The notes below the pieces were generated by a model. The model was not told the origin of the DNA and did not search any database. It worked only from the letters and a program-made list of their open reading frames with translations. The position numbers and the translations under genes are program-made. From CAVQJU01 sp963729215 (GTDB lineage Bacteria; Acidobacteriota; Vicinamibacteria; Vicinamibacterales; CAVVIG01): DNA of 64,000 nucleotides. Positions 35,344 to 47,478 of this stretch are shown here, one piece after another (within the stretch, counting starts at the first letter, position 1; the number at the start of each line of letters is the position of its first letter). The DNA is taken from positions 372,001 to 436,000 of the forward strand of contig CAVSND010000009.1 in NCBI GenBank assembly GCA_963729215.1, read 5' to 3'.

Positions 35344-36789
35344 TCACCTGCCTTTCATTCGAGACCAGATTTCCGCGGCCTTTCGTCCAGCCTCCTCCGT
35401 CGTGGCGATGCGGGACGGCCAGGTGCGCGTGTAACCCTCCGACGCCCATTTCCGCGTCGCGTCGATGCCCATCTTGCCGCCATATGCCGGCAGTTCGGCG
35501 GCATCGTCCAGGTCGTCCACCGGGCCCTTCGTCATCTGCACGTCGCGCAGCGGATCGACGTGCGTGCCGGTGATCCAGGCGACTTCGCTCACATCGTGGA
35601 CGTTGACGTCCTTGTCCACCACCACGATCGTTTTCGAGAACATCAGCTGGCCGAGCCCCCAGCAGGCGTTCATGATTTTTCGGGCGTGGCCGGGATACCG
35701 CTTGTCGATGGAGATGATGACCAGGTTGTGAAAGATGCCTTCGGCCGGAAAGTGCATGTCGACGATCTCGGGGACCGTCTTGCGGATCAAGGGCAGGAAG
35801 ATCCGCTCGCTCGCGAGCCCGAGGTAATAGTCTTCCATCGGCGGGATGCCGACGATCGTCGAGAGATACGTCGGCGATTTCCGCTGCGTGATGCACGTGA
35901 GATGGAATACCGGGTAGTCGTCCGGCTGCGAGTAGAACCCCGTGTGATCGCCGAATGGTCCTTCGCGGCGGCGTTCGCCGGGATTGACATAGCCCTCGAG
36001 CACGATGTGCGCGCTTGCGGGCACTTCGAGATCCACGGTCACGCACTTGACCATCTCGATGCGCTTCCTGGCGAGGAACCCGCCCAGGAGCAGTTCGTCC
36101 AGGCCTTCGGGCATCGGAGCGGTCGCGCAGTACGTCAGCACGGGCTCCGGACTCAACGCAACCGCCACGTCGAGACGCCTGCCGAGCCGCTCCGCAACCC
36201 GATGATGCTGGGCGCCACCCTTGTGGCGCTGCCAGTGCATCCCGGTTGTGCGGCCATCGAAGACCTGCATCCGGTACGTGCCGATATTCCGCATCCCGGT
36301 TTCGGGATCCTTCGTGAAGACGAGCGGCAGCGTGATAAAGCGGCCGCCGTCTTCCGGCCAGCACTTGAGAATCGGCAGCTCGTCGAGCGTGCCGTCCTTG
36401 CGGACGACCTCCTGGCACGCGGCGTCCGAAACCGTCTTCGGCATGAGGTCGCTCAGCCGGCTGACCAGCGGCATCAACTTGAGCGCATCCAGGACGCCCC
36501 TGGGCATCGGCGGCGTCATCAGTTCCTCGATCTCGCGCCCGAGGTCGTCGAGCGCCTTGACGCCGAGGGCCAGACACATGCGCTCGACCGAGCCGAAAAC
36601 ATTCGTCGCGACCGGAATATCGAAGCCGGACGGACGCTCGAACACCAGGGCAGGTCCACCACCGGGAGACTTGCATGCGCGATCGGTGACGGCCGCGATC
36701 TCCAGATCCGGGCTGACCTGGTCGGTCACCCGCGCAAGCAGCTTGCGGCGATCGAGGTCGGTGATGAAGTCGTTCAGATCTGGGTACAT
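35344..36789 (-). CDS. UbiD-family decarboxylase (menaquinone, MqnL-like)
   Basis: Prenyl-FMN-dependent decarboxylase, 481 aa, full length for the family. Recognisable are the N-terminal LNDFITDLDRRKLLARV, the ATNVFGSVERMCLALG block, the cofactor site NIGTYRMQVFDGRTTGMHW, and the acid motif GERRREGPFGDHTGFYS. In futalosine organisms a UbiD homologue decarboxylates the prenylated naphthoate. Partner UbiX is at 28266. The adjacent SPFH gene starts 4 bases after the stop. Confidence 0.9.
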   Translation of the reverse strand: MYPDLNDFITDLDRRKLLARVTDQVSPDLEIAAVTDRACKSPGGGPALVFERPSGFDIPVATNVFGSVERMCLALGVKALDDLGREIEELMTPPMPRGVLDALKLMPLVSRLSDLMPKTVSDAACQEVVRKDGTLDELPILKCWPEDGGRFITLPLVFTKDPETGMRNIGTYRMQVFDGRTTGMHWQRHKGGAQHHRVAERLGRRLDVAVALSPEPVLTYCATAPMPEGLDELLLGGFLARKRIEMVKCVTVDLEVPASAHIVLEGYVNPGERRREGPFGDHTGFYSQPDDYPVFHLTCITQRKSPTYLSTIVGIPPMEDYYLGLASERIFLPLIRKTVPEIVDMHFPAEGIFHNLVIISIDKRYPGHARKIMNACWGLGQLMFSKTIVVVDKDVNVHDVSEVAWITGTHVDPLRDVQMTKGPVDDLDDAAELPAYGGKMGIDATRKWASEGYTRTWPSRIATTEEAGRKAAEIWSRMKGR

Positions 36790-36799
36790 GCCAGGGCCT

Positions 36800-36876
36800 G
36801 TGTGTCACGAAAGTCGCGAAGCGGCCGGCCGCAATCGATCGTCCGTGCCTTCGCGATCTGCGCGTCTTCGTGGTTA
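36800..36876. repeat. Junction repeat, word CGCGAAG/CACGAA, inverted
   Basis: CACGAAAGTCGCGAAG (about 36806-36821) faces CTTCGCGAT...GTCTTCGTGG (36850-36873), around a GCGGCCGGCCGC core. The Gfo/Idh stop TAA (36874-36876) touches its edge. It fills the spacer between the oxidoreductase gene and ubiD. Confidence 0.75.
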
Positions 36877-37803
36877 GGCAGTCGCGCCTATTCTATCTGT
36901 GATTTGTTGAGCGAGCGCCAGGGCGCGGCGTCCCTGTTCGCCGGTGACCCGCGGGGGGCGCGCGGACGTGACCGCGTCGACGAAGTCGGCCAGTTCGCGC
37001 ACGAGCGGTTCTTCCTGGACGACCGGGATATCGCCGCCCTGAATCGACGGCAACCCGGCGCCGGTGACCAGTTTGTACATCTCGATCTTCTGCGCTGCGT
37101 AGTCGATCGACAAGTATGCCGACGGCTGAAAGAACCGGATCTTGCGCACGCGATCGCGGCTGATACGGCTCGCGGTCAGGTTGGCGAGGCAGCCGTTCTT
37201 GAAGCGGACACGCGCGTTCGCAATGTCCACGCGACCGGTGAGCACCGGCACCCCCACCGCGTCGATCGAATCGACCTCCGAATCGACGAGCGAGAGCACG
37301 ACGTCCAGGTCGTGAATCATCAGGTCGAAGACGACGTCGATGTCGAGGCTGCGTTCGGGGAAGACGCCCAGCCGGTGTACTTCGATGAACCGGGGGTTGG
37401 CCACGAGCGGCTGCGCGACCGCCACGGCCGGGTTGAACCGCTCGGTGTGGCCAACGGCGAGCGTCGCCCCCGCCTTCGCGGCCGCCGCGATCATGTCGTC
37501 CGCTTCCGCGAGACTTCGCGCCATCGGCTTCTCGACGAGCACGGCCACGCCAGCCGACAGGAACGGAAGCGCGATATCGCGGTGGATCTCGGTCGGCACG
37601 GCGATCGTGACGGCGTCCACCTTTCCGGCCAATTCTCGCGCATCGCCGAGCGGCGTCGTGTGATTCGCCGACGCGATTTCCTCGGCCCGTGCGCGGTTCG
37701 TGTCCACCACGGCCACGAGATCGACGCCGGGCATGGCCGACAGAATCCGGGCGTGGTGCTTCCCGAGGTGACCGACACCGACAACTGCAATTCGAAGCGA
37801 CAT
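36874..37803 (-). CDS. Gfo/Idh/MocA-family oxidoreductase
   Basis: NAD(P)-dependent sugar oxidoreductase of 309 aa. The Rossmann motif is VVGVGHLGKHHARIL at about 6-20, and the EKP motif is seen in VEKPMARSLAEADDMIAA. The C-terminal beta-sheet domain has FDLMIHDLDVVLSLVDSEV. Its position just downstream of lpxI and fabZ-lpxA suggests a sugar-nucleotide or lipid A related role, possibly a GnnA-like step; but no GnnB aminotransferase is adjacent, so the substrate stays open. A repeat lies on each side. Confidence 0.82.
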   Translation of the reverse strand: MSLRIAVVGVGHLGKHHARILSAMPGVDLVAVVDTNRARAEEIASANHTTPLGDARELAGKVDAVTIAVPTEIHRDIALPFLSAGVAVLVEKPMARSLAEADDMIAAAAKAGATLAVGHTERFNPAVAVAQPLVANPRFIEVHRLGVFPERSLDIDVVFDLMIHDLDVVLSLVDSEVDSIDAVGVPVLTGRVDIANARVRFKNGCLANLTASRISRDRVRKIRFFQPSAYLSIDYAAQKIEMYKLVTGAGLPSIQGGDIPVVQEEPLVRELADFVDAVTSARPPRVTGEQGRRALALAQQITDRIGATA

Positions 37804-37823
37804 CTTAGTTAGAAATAGCCGCT

Positions 37824-37903
37824 CATCACGAAGTCACGAAGGGCACGAAGATCACCATGTATTCCTGTCAAGAAGGCCTCGTGGTCTTCGTGTCTTCGTG
37901 ATG
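37824..37903. repeat. Junction repeat, word CACGAAG, inverted
   Basis: Left arm ATCACGAAGTCACGAAGGGCACGAAGAT (37824-37852 in part) and right arm CTCGTGGTCTTCGTGTCTTCGTGAT (37878-37903) are reverse complementary with few mismatches; the loop is about 25 bases. The word matches the element at 28141. It lies between lpxI and the oxidoreductase gene. Confidence 0.88.
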
Positions 37904-37917
37904 AAGAGGTGATGGAC

Positions 37918-38742
<825 letters not shown>

Positions 38743-38778
38743 CGGTCGTCAGGCTTTCGCAGGCGGCCTGCAGTCCGC

Positions 38779-40053
38779 CTATTCATCCGCGAGCACTTCT
38801 TCGGCCCGCCGCGAGGCGCGGCGGAGCACGACGCCCCGCTGCGAGGTGCGAATGAAGTCGACCAGATACTCCACTTCGTCGCACGCCAGCGAGCGATCTT
38901 TCCGGATCTGCTGGAGCGCCTTCGTCGTATTCAGCTTGGACTGCAGCAGATACCGGAACGAACGCTTCAGCTTCTCGATCACGTCCGGCTTGAGACCCCG
39001 GCGTTCGAGGCCGATCGTATTCACGCCGAAGATGCGGGCCGGCCGGCTGCCGACCGTTCTCGCGAACGGCAGCGCGTCCTTCGTCACGACCGAGTACCCG
39101 CCGATGAAGCCGTGCCGGCCGACGCGGCAGAACTGGTGGACGGCCGAGCCGGCGCTGATGTTGGCGAAGTCTTCGACCGTCACGTGGCCGCCCAGCGTGG
39201 CGTGCGGCCCGAAAATCGTGTCGTGCCCCACGTGGCAATCGTGCGCGACGTGAACGTAGGCCATGAACACGTTGCGGTCGCCGATTTCGGTCACGCCGCC
39301 GCCGCCGCGCGTGCCGCGGTTGATCGTCACGAACTCGCGGAAAATGTTGCGCCGGCCGATCGACAGCCGCGTCGGCTCGCCGCGGAACTTCAGGTCCTGC
39401 GGGATGAGGCCGATGGACGCGAAGGGAAAGATCTCGGTCTCGTCCCCGATGTCGGTCCAGCCGTCCACCACGGCCGACGAGCCGATCGTGCAGTTCGCGC
39501 CGATGCGCACGTGCTCGCCGATCACGGCGTGCGGACCGATCGTGGTGCCCTCGCCGACAAACGCCTTCGGGTGAACGAGCGCTGTCGGGTCGATCTGCGT
39601 CCGGTCGGGGACGAGACCCAGCAACAGCTCGGCCTCCGCCACGACCTGGTCGCCGACGTACGCCACGGCCTGCGCCCGCGCCAGCGGCTTGCGGCTGCGG
39701 CCGAGCGAGATTTCGAGGCGCAGGCGGTCCCCCGGCACGATCTGCCGGCGGAACTTCGCATCGTTGAATCCTCGAACGTAGACGCGGGCGTTGGGCGCAC
39801 CGCCCTCGCGGTGCAGCAGCAGGATGGCCGCGACCTGCGACCACGATTCCAGCATCAGCACCGCCGGCATGAGCGGCGTGCCGGGGAAATGGCCCTGGAA
39901 GAACTCCTCGTTGACGGTGACGTTCTTGACCGCGACGAGGCGGCGCCCGGGCTCGTGTTCGAGGATCGCGTCAACCAGCGTGGACGGATACCGGTAGCAC
40001 AGACGGTCGACGAGCGTGTTGATGTGATTGTTTGTGTCGAGGGGATTAATCAA
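38779..40053 (-). CDS. lpxA: FabZ-LpxA fusion (hydroxyacyl-ACP dehydratase + UDP-GlcNAc acyltransferase)
   Basis: One 424-residue chain. Residues about 1-155 are a FabZ hot-dog domain (YPSTLVDAILEHEPGRRLVAVKNVTVNEEFFQGHFPGTPLMPAVLMLES) with the catalytic His and Glu retained. Residues about 160-424 are LpxA: hexapeptide repeats from IDPTALVHPKAFVGEGT, the IFPFASIGLIPQDLKFRGEPTRL block, the catalytic histidine in VHVAHDCHVG, and VNTIGLERRGLKPDVIEKLKRSFR. Both domains compete for (R)-3-hydroxyacyl-ACP. No stop or start signal separates them. The start is TTG 40053, behind a repeat hairpin. Confidence 0.9.
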   Translation of the reverse strand: MINPLDTNNHINTLVDRLCYRYPSTLVDAILEHEPGRRLVAVKNVTVNEEFFQGHFPGTPLMPAVLMLESWSQVAAILLLHREGGAPNARVYVRGFNDAKFRRQIVPGDRLRLEISLGRSRKPLARAQAVAYVGDQVVAEAELLLGLVPDRTQIDPTALVHPKAFVGEGTTIGPHAVIGEHVRIGANCTIGSSAVVDGWTDIGDETEIFPFASIGLIPQDLKFRGEPTRLSIGRRNIFREFVTINRGTRGGGGVTEIGDRNVFMAYVHVAHDCHVGHDTIFGPHATLGGHVTVEDFANISAGSAVHQFCRVGRHGFIGGYSVVTKDALPFARTVGSRPARIFGVNTIGLERRGLKPDVIEKLKRSFRYLLQSKLNTTKALQQIRKDRSLACDEVEYLVDFIRTSQRGVVLRRASRRAEEVLADE

Positions 40054-40064
40054 GGCGCTGATAA

Positions 40065-40126
40065 CGTAGAACGCAACGCGTCACACGTCAAACCGACGTC
40101 TTCCGTTTCACGTGCTGCGTTCTACG
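40065..40126. repeat. Junction repeat with perfect 11-bp arms, word GTAGAACGCA
   Basis: CGTAGAACGCA (40065-40075) and its exact complement TGCGTTCTACG (40116-40126) surround ACACGTCAAACCGACGTC-like inner sequence. It belongs to the TTCTACG word family at 25250 and 52603. It lies between skp and the fabZ-lpxA gene. Confidence 0.82.
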
Positions 40127-40141
40127 CTGGCGCGTTCCCAC

Positions 40142-40834
40142 CTACGGCTTGGGCGCGGCTGGCGCCGCCGGTTTCGGGGCGGCCGCGGCAGGCGGCGCTG
40201 CAGCCGGCGCTGCCGTCTTGGCGGCCGCGGCCATGGCGTCGAGCTTCTTGACGGTATCCATGCGTCAGGTCGAGACCAGCCTCGGCCCAGACCACGCCGG
40301 CGTCGGCGGCGCTCAACAGCACCTGGACACCCTTCTCCTTGGACACGGCCTCGAGGACCGGGAAGAGCTTCTGCTGGAATTCGCCCTGCAGCTGCTGCGA
40401 CAGCTCGTTGATTTCGGCCTGCGCGTCCTGCTGGAAGCGCTGGCCCTCGACGTTCATGCGCTCGATGTCCTTCTCGAGCTGGGCGCGCGCCGCGTCACTC
40501 AAGATGGCACCGCTGCTCTGGAGCTTGGCCTGCGCGTCCGCCAGCGCCTTGCTCTTGGCCTGCGCCTCCACCTGTTTCTTCTGCATCAGCGCCTGGACCT
40601 TGGCCGTCGAAATCTTGCCCTCACCGGACAGATTGGCGACCTGCTGCAGGTTCACAAAGGCAATCTTCGCACCTGTTGGAAACGGGGCCGGGGGCGGCGG
40701 CGCCGGCGCGGGCTGAGCCGCGGCGGGTGCCGGAGCGGGGGCGGCGGCGGCCTGGCCTGGCCAGCGGCCTGGGCGAACACGGGAGCGGCGCTCAGCACAA
40801 CGGCGAGCGTCGCGGCAACAGCAGAACCTTTCAT
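40142..40834 (-). CDS. skp: OmpH/Skp periplasmic chaperone, two frame breaks
   Basis: Periplasmic chaperone for outer-membrane proteins, about 230 aa after repair. A signal peptide (MKGSAVAATLAVVLSAAPVFAQ) is followed by a proline/alanine-rich segment that needs one frame change near 40755, then the OmpH core (AKIAFVNLQQVANLSGEGK, coiled coil of Q/K/E-rich helices, SAADAGVVWAEAGLDLT). An extra base near 40263 shifts the end, which should read DTVKKLDAMAAAAKTAAP and finish in an AAPKP-rich tail with TAG at 40142. Sits directly downstream of bamA and a lipoprotein, the usual place. Confidence 0.85.
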
Positions 40835-40881
40835 TGCGTTTCAGTCCTTTCGTGAACAGAAGTGCTTGATTTTACCCCAAA

Positions 40882-41292
40882 TCAGGGGTGCACGACCTGA
40901 AGCTGGTACAAGACCGGGGTGTCGATGAAACCCACATCGTAGAGCCGCACGCACACGATGCCCGCTGACGATGCCGTGAGGGTAATGCTGCTGCCGGTCG
41001 TGGCCACGTCCGTCGACGAGGACGCGGTGCACGACGTGCCGTTCCAGACGCCGAACTGGAAGCCGACGATCTGGCTGGCGTTCGGCGCCAGCGAGACGAT
41101 CGCGGCCGTAATGGAGCCCAGGCTCGAGATGCTGAACGCGTGCGTGAACGCCCCGTTCTTCGACAACGTGCCGGAGTAGGTGTCGGTGACGGACCCCACC
41201 GGCGGCGTCGGGACGATGGGGTTGTTCGAACACGCGCTCATCACCAGGATGGCGATCGAGAGCAGCAGGGCGCGACAGGACAATCGGTGCAT
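40882..41292 (-). CDS. Lipoprotein of unknown function
   Basis: 136 aa. The start at ATG 41292 (MHRLSCRALLLS) has a GAGGA Shine-Dalgarno and gives a lipoprotein signal ending LVMSAC. The mature part is rich in serine, threonine and small residues (PVGSVTDTYSGTLSKNGAFTHAFSISSLGSITAAIVSLAPNASQIVGFQFGVW) and has two cysteines (TSCTAS, IVCVRLYD), possibly a beta-sandwich. A longer start adds 12 residues. No family recognised; sits between bamA and skp and may be an outer-membrane accessory. Confidence 0.65.
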   Translation of the reverse strand: MHRLSCRALLLSIAILVMSACSNNPIVPTPPVGSVTDTYSGTLSKNGAFTHAFSISSLGSITAAIVSLAPNASQIVGFQFGVWNGTSCTASSSTDVATTGSSITLTASSAGIVCVRLYDVGFIDTPVLYQLQVVHP

Positions 41293-41305
41293 GAAGCTTC
41301 CTCGG

Positions 41306-44026
41306 CTAGAAAGTCGATCCGACGGCAAAACGGAATCCGTAGGCCTGCTGCGGCTGCAGGTTGTTGTCCCGCACGCCCCAGCGCTGCGGATCCCAATAGA
41401 AGATCAAACGGAACGGGACGTTGAGCACGGGCATGAAGAAGCGAATCTCAACGCCCGTGGACGTCTTGAAGGCGCTGTGCTGGCCGACGGTCGTGAACTG
41501 CGGCCCGGGCGCGTTCGGATCGACAAGCGTGAGGGGCGCATTCGGATCGATGAGCACCGGGCCAGGCGGAATGATCGGAATCCGCGTGTCTTCCCAGATC
41601 GAGAACCGCTCACCCGCGTCGCGCACCTGGCCCGCGTCGTAAAACAGGATCGCGCGCACCGGCCCGGCAATCGTGAAGCCCTGCTCGAGGTTGAACAGCA
41701 AGCTCTTGTTGCCGCCCAGCACCAGGCCCGTGAACGGATCCGACGGTCCGATACTCCGGATGTCGAAGCCGCGGACGCTGTACTCGCCGCCCAGGAAGAG
41801 CTTCTCGAAAATGGGCAGCGGCACGTTCCCCGAGAACTGGTTGATGTACTCGAGCTGGCCGCGCATGCCGAGCGACATCCGCGGATTCTGCTTCCAGAAG
41901 TAGACGCCTTCGACGCTCGGCTTGTAGAAGTTGGTGTTGCCGCCGAGCCCGGCGAGCTCAGTCGACACGGTGAACCGCTTGCCGGAGGTCGGGAAGATCG
42001 GATTGTCCACCGTGTTGTGCACGATGCTCGGCGTGATCTTGCTGATCACGCGCTCGCCACCCTGCCCGATCAAGAGCGAATCCTGCAGGAACGGATTGCG
42101 CCGCAGCACGGTCGGGTCGGTGTACACCGTGTTCAGCTCGCTGACGGTCACGTGCTGGTAGCTGTAGTTGGCGAAGAACCGCGTGAAGTTGCCGAGCGGG
42201 TAACCGAACGTCAGCGTGGTGCCCGTCGTGTTCTGCGTGAACTGATTGACGTAGTGGATTTCCTGCTTGAACACCTGCACGCCGCCCGTCATGTTCCGGT
42301 CGAACAGGAACGGCTCGGTAAAGCCGACGGTGTAGTTCTGCGCGAGCGACCCGGCCTGCAGCGACACGGTGAAGCTTTCGCCGCGCCCCAGGAAATTCGA
42401 CGTCTGGAATGACAGCTGCCCGAAGAAGCCCTCGTACTGCGAGACGCCGGCGCCGAAGGTCAGCTGGTTCCGGTTCTGCTCTTCGAGCTTCACCCGGACG
42501 TCGACCTTGTTCGTCTCGTTCGGCGTCTTCTGAACGTCGACGTCCTTGCCGCCTTCGAGCGGCTTGAAGTACCCGAGCTGATTCACCAGCTTGATGCTCG
42601 ACTTCAGCGCCTCGGTGTTGAAGACGCCGTCCTCCGCCAGGCGCATCTGCCGCCGGATGACGGTGTCGTGCGTGGTCGAGTTGCCGACGAACGTGATGCG
42701 GTTGACGAAGTACTGCTGCCCTTCCTGCAGCCTCATCGTCACGTCGACCACGGGCGGACCTGGTTCGACCGGCGCGGCGAGCGCCTGAGGCGCCTGAGGT
42801 TCGGCCGGATTGGGGTCGTCGTGGAACTTGTAGTCGGGGAAGCCCGTGAATTCCCAATAACCGCCGCCGCCGTACACCTCGCGCGCCTTTTCCATGCCTT
42901 TGCGCACGTTCTTCTCGTTGTAGACCTCGCCGGTGTTGAGCTTGAACAGCGGCTTCAGATACTCGGTCTTGATGATCGTGTTGCCCGTGAAGTCGACCTC
43001 GCCGACCTTGTATTGGCGGCCTTCGGTGATGGGAATCCTCAGCTCGATCCAGCGCGTTTTCTTGTCGTCGGAGTCGCTGAGAAATTTCTGTTCGGGAACG
43101 CCGACGTTCGCCCGGATGTACCCGTGCTCCTTGTAGAACTCGGTGATCTTGTCGGCATCCTCGTCGAACTTGGGTTCCTGAAACACGCCGCGGCCGTTGA
43201 TCCACGAGAACATCCAGACTTCGCGGTTCTCCTTCATCTTCTTCTTCAGCGTGGCGTCGTCGAACACCTTGTTGCCGACGAATTCGATCTTCTTGATCTT
43301 GACCTTGGGCCCTTCCGACATGTGGAAGGTCAGGTGCACGAGCTTCGGCCCGCCCTCCATCGTCACGATCTCCGGCGTGACCTCCGCGCTCTGGAAGCCC
43401 TTCTCCTTCAGCATGTCGCGGACGATGCCCGACACCTTCCGCACCAGCGCGGGGTCGATGAACGTGTCGAGCCGGATCTCCGACATCGACATCTTCAGCG
43501 CCTCGTCGATCTTCGACGTCTCGACCGCTTTCGAGCCGACGTAGTCCACGATCTTGACGCGCTGGCGCTCCTCCATGTTGTAGGACACGAGCTTCCCGAC
43601 CACGCCGTTCGAAAAGGTGTAGTTCTCGACGTCAATCGACAGGTTGTCGAGGAAGTTGGTGTTCCACAGGCGGTGGAAGTCCTCCAGAATCGTCTTCTCG
43701 GCGGCCTCGTCGTAGGTGGTCCAATTGCCCTGTGACGGCTGGCTCGGCTTGAGCTGGATGTAATACAGGTAGGTCTCGGGCTCGATGACCGATGCCCCGC
43801 CCTGGGCCTCGAAACAGGGGCCGAAGAGATAGACCACCGGAGGAGAGTTGGCGGGCGGGAGCGCCGCCGGCGCCGGGACGTCCTGGCCGCAGAACCGAAG
43901 AGGCCCGTTCGTCGGGGCCGCTGGAGCCGGGGGCGGGGGCGGAGGCGGCAACGGGACCTGCGCCCGGAGCGGGGCGGCGCCCAGAATGGCCAAGCCCACC
44001 AGAATCACGACACGCTTGAACATCAA
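41306..44026 (-). CDS. bamA: Outer-membrane protein assembly factor BamA
   Basis: Central Omp85 subunit of the BAM complex (906 aa). A signal peptide (MFKRVVILVGLAILGAAPLRAQ) is followed by a proline-rich stretch and POTRA repeats up to about residue 500 (GPKVKIKKIEFVGNKVFDDATLKKKMK, QYFVNRITFVGNSTTHDTVIRRQM). The barrel follows, with FEEYSVRGFD-like GGEYSVRGFDIRSIGP, and ends FAVGSTF with terminal Phe. The linker before POTRA 1 (PPPPPAPAAPTNG and more) is longer than usual. Lipoprotein and skp genes lie downstream; clpC upstream. Confidence 0.95.
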   Translation of the reverse strand: MMFKRVVILVGLAILGAAPLRAQVPLPPPPPPPAPAAPTNGPLRFCGQDVPAPAALPPANSPPVVYLFGPCFEAQGGASVIEPETYLYYIQLKPSQPSQGNWTTYDEAAEKTILEDFHRLWNTNFLDNLSIDVENYTFSNGVVGKLVSYNMEERQRVKIVDYVGSKAVETSKIDEALKMSMSEIRLDTFIDPALVRKVSGIVRDMLKEKGFQSAEVTPEIVTMEGGPKLVHLTFHMSEGPKVKIKKIEFVGNKVFDDATLKKKMKENREVWMFSWINGRGVFQEPKFDEDADKITEFYKEHGYIRANVGVPEQKFLSDSDDKKTRWIELRIPITEGRQYKVGEVDFTGNTIIKTEYLKPLFKLNTGEVYNEKNVRKGMEKAREVYGGGGYWEFTGFPDYKFHDDPNPAEPQAPQALAAPVEPGPPVVDVTMRLQEGQQYFVNRITFVGNSTTHDTVIRRQMRLAEDGVFNTEALKSSIKLVNQLGYFKPLEGGKDVDVQKTPNETNKVDVRVKLEEQNRNQLTFGAGVSQYEGFFGQLSFQTSNFLGRGESFTVSLQAGSLAQNYTVGFTEPFLFDRNMTGGVQVFKQEIHYVNQFTQNTTGTTLTFGYPLGNFTRFFANYSYQHVTVSELNTVYTDPTVLRRNPFLQDSLLIGQGGERVISKITPSIVHNTVDNPIFPTSGKRFTVSTELAGLGGNTNFYKPSVEGVYFWKQNPRMSLGMRGQLEYINQFSGNVPLPIFEKLFLGGEYSVRGFDIRSIGPSDPFTGLVLGGNKSLLFNLEQGFTIAGPVRAILFYDAGQVRDAGERFSIWEDTRIPIIPPGPVLIDPNAPLTLVDPNAPGPQFTTVGQHSAFKTSTGVEIRFFMPVLNVPFRLIFYWDPQRWGVRDNNLQPQQAYGFRFAVGSTF

Positions 44027-44124
44027 GAAGCTACCAACACAGGCGGACGCGTGAACCTCTTAGTCTACTGGTTTTTAGACGCCGCTGGGAAGCGGTTGGC
44101 CGGGAGGATTGGGCAGCCGCCGCG

Positions 44125-46560
<2,436 letters not shown>

Positions 46561-46611
46561 CCAGCGTCCCTAGGTGAAAGCCGATGGTGTTGGGGTGACG
46601 ATCATACTGAC

Positions 46612-46645
46612 CACATTATACGGCATGGTTGACGGCGGTCCTAAG
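46612..46645 (-). promoter_or_regulatory. Sigma-70-type promoter of clpC
   Basis: On the minus strand TATAAT (46615-46620) is a perfect -10, preceded at 18 bases by TTAGGA, a weak -35. It lies 55 bases upstream of the clpC ATG. An inverted CCTAAGG/CCTTAGG pair (46640-46646 and 46673-46679) overlaps the -35 area and could be an operator or the end of the lolD transcript. Confidence 0.6.
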
Positions 46646-46767
46646 GCATTGTGTGTGATAAGTCCCTGAGAACCTTAGGGTTCCCGACCCATCTTTAGGA
46701 CGCTCGAGGCGGCGTGGCGGTTCCGGCCGCTTCGTCGCGGCGGGGACCACCGGCGAAGAGGTCGTCG

Positions 46768-47451
46768 CTACGCCGGCACCAGGCGGCCGGACACGAGACG
46801 CAGGACGCGGTCGCAGGCCGCTGCAAGCCGCGGGTTGTGGGTGGCAATCACCGAGGTCAGCCCGAACGCCTCGTGCATCTCCCGCAGCAGCGCATGCAGC
46901 GCATCGGCCGACTGCTCATCCAGGTCGCCGGTCGGTTCGTCGGCCAGCAGGACGGCCGGCCTCATCACGAGCGCGCGGGCGACGGCGACACGCTGCTGTT
47001 CGCCGCCCGACAGCATCCCCGGACGATGGTCCAGCCGCTCACCCAGACCGACCCGCCGGAGCAACGCGTCCGCCCGCGGCCGCGCCTCGGCCAGCGGCAT
47101 ACGCGCGATGCGCATGGGCATCTCGGCGTTTTCAATGGCCGAGAACTCGGGCAGCAGGTGATGAAACTGAAACACGAACCCGATGCGCTGATTGCGAAAG
47201 GCCACGACATCGGCGTCGGGCATCGCCGTCAGCTCGGCATCGCCAACGGTGACCGAGCCCCGGTCCGCGCGATCCAACCCGCCCAGGACGTGGAGCAGCG
47301 TGCTCTTCCCGACTCCCGATGCGCCAACGATGGCCACCATCTGGCCCGCCTCAACCTGCAGGTCGAGGTCCTGCAGCACCGTCAGCCGGCGTCCGCCGAC
47401 CGGGAAGCTCTTGACGATTCCGCGCGCGTCAACGAGAGGCATGGGCCTCAA
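46768..47451 (-). CDS. lolD: Lipoprotein-releasing ABC transporter ATPase
   Basis: ATPase of the LolCDE complex that extracts outer-membrane lipoproteins from the inner membrane (227 aa). Walker A GASGVGKST at about 42-50, LDRADRG-type linker, the signature LSGGEQQRVAVARAL and Walker B VLLADEPTGDLD are complete. It belongs to the MacB/LolD branch. The LolC-like permease is encoded 27 bases upstream and transcribed in the same direction. Confidence 0.93.
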   Translation of the reverse strand: MRPMPLVDARGIVKSFPVGGRRLTVLQDLDLQVEAGQMVAIVGASGVGKSTLLHVLGGLDRADRGSVTVGDAELTAMPDADVVAFRNQRIGFVFQFHHLLPEFSAIENAEMPMRIARMPLAEARPRADALLRRVGLGERLDHRPGMLSGGEQQRVAVARALVMRPAVLLADEPTGDLDEQSADALHALLREMHEAFGLTSVIATHNPRLAAACDRVLRLVSGRLVPA

Positions 47452-47478
47452 CGAAAGATTGGGCTTTGTAGATGAGGA

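Noticed and set aside
36874..37803. Calling the Gfo/Idh gene gnnA
   Set aside because: No gnnB aminotransferase is adjacent and the family is too broad for a symbol.
46640..46679. CIRCE or CtsR heat-shock operator upstream of clpC
   Set aside because: The CCTAAGG/CCTTAGG pair matches neither the CIRCE nor the CtsR heptad consensus.
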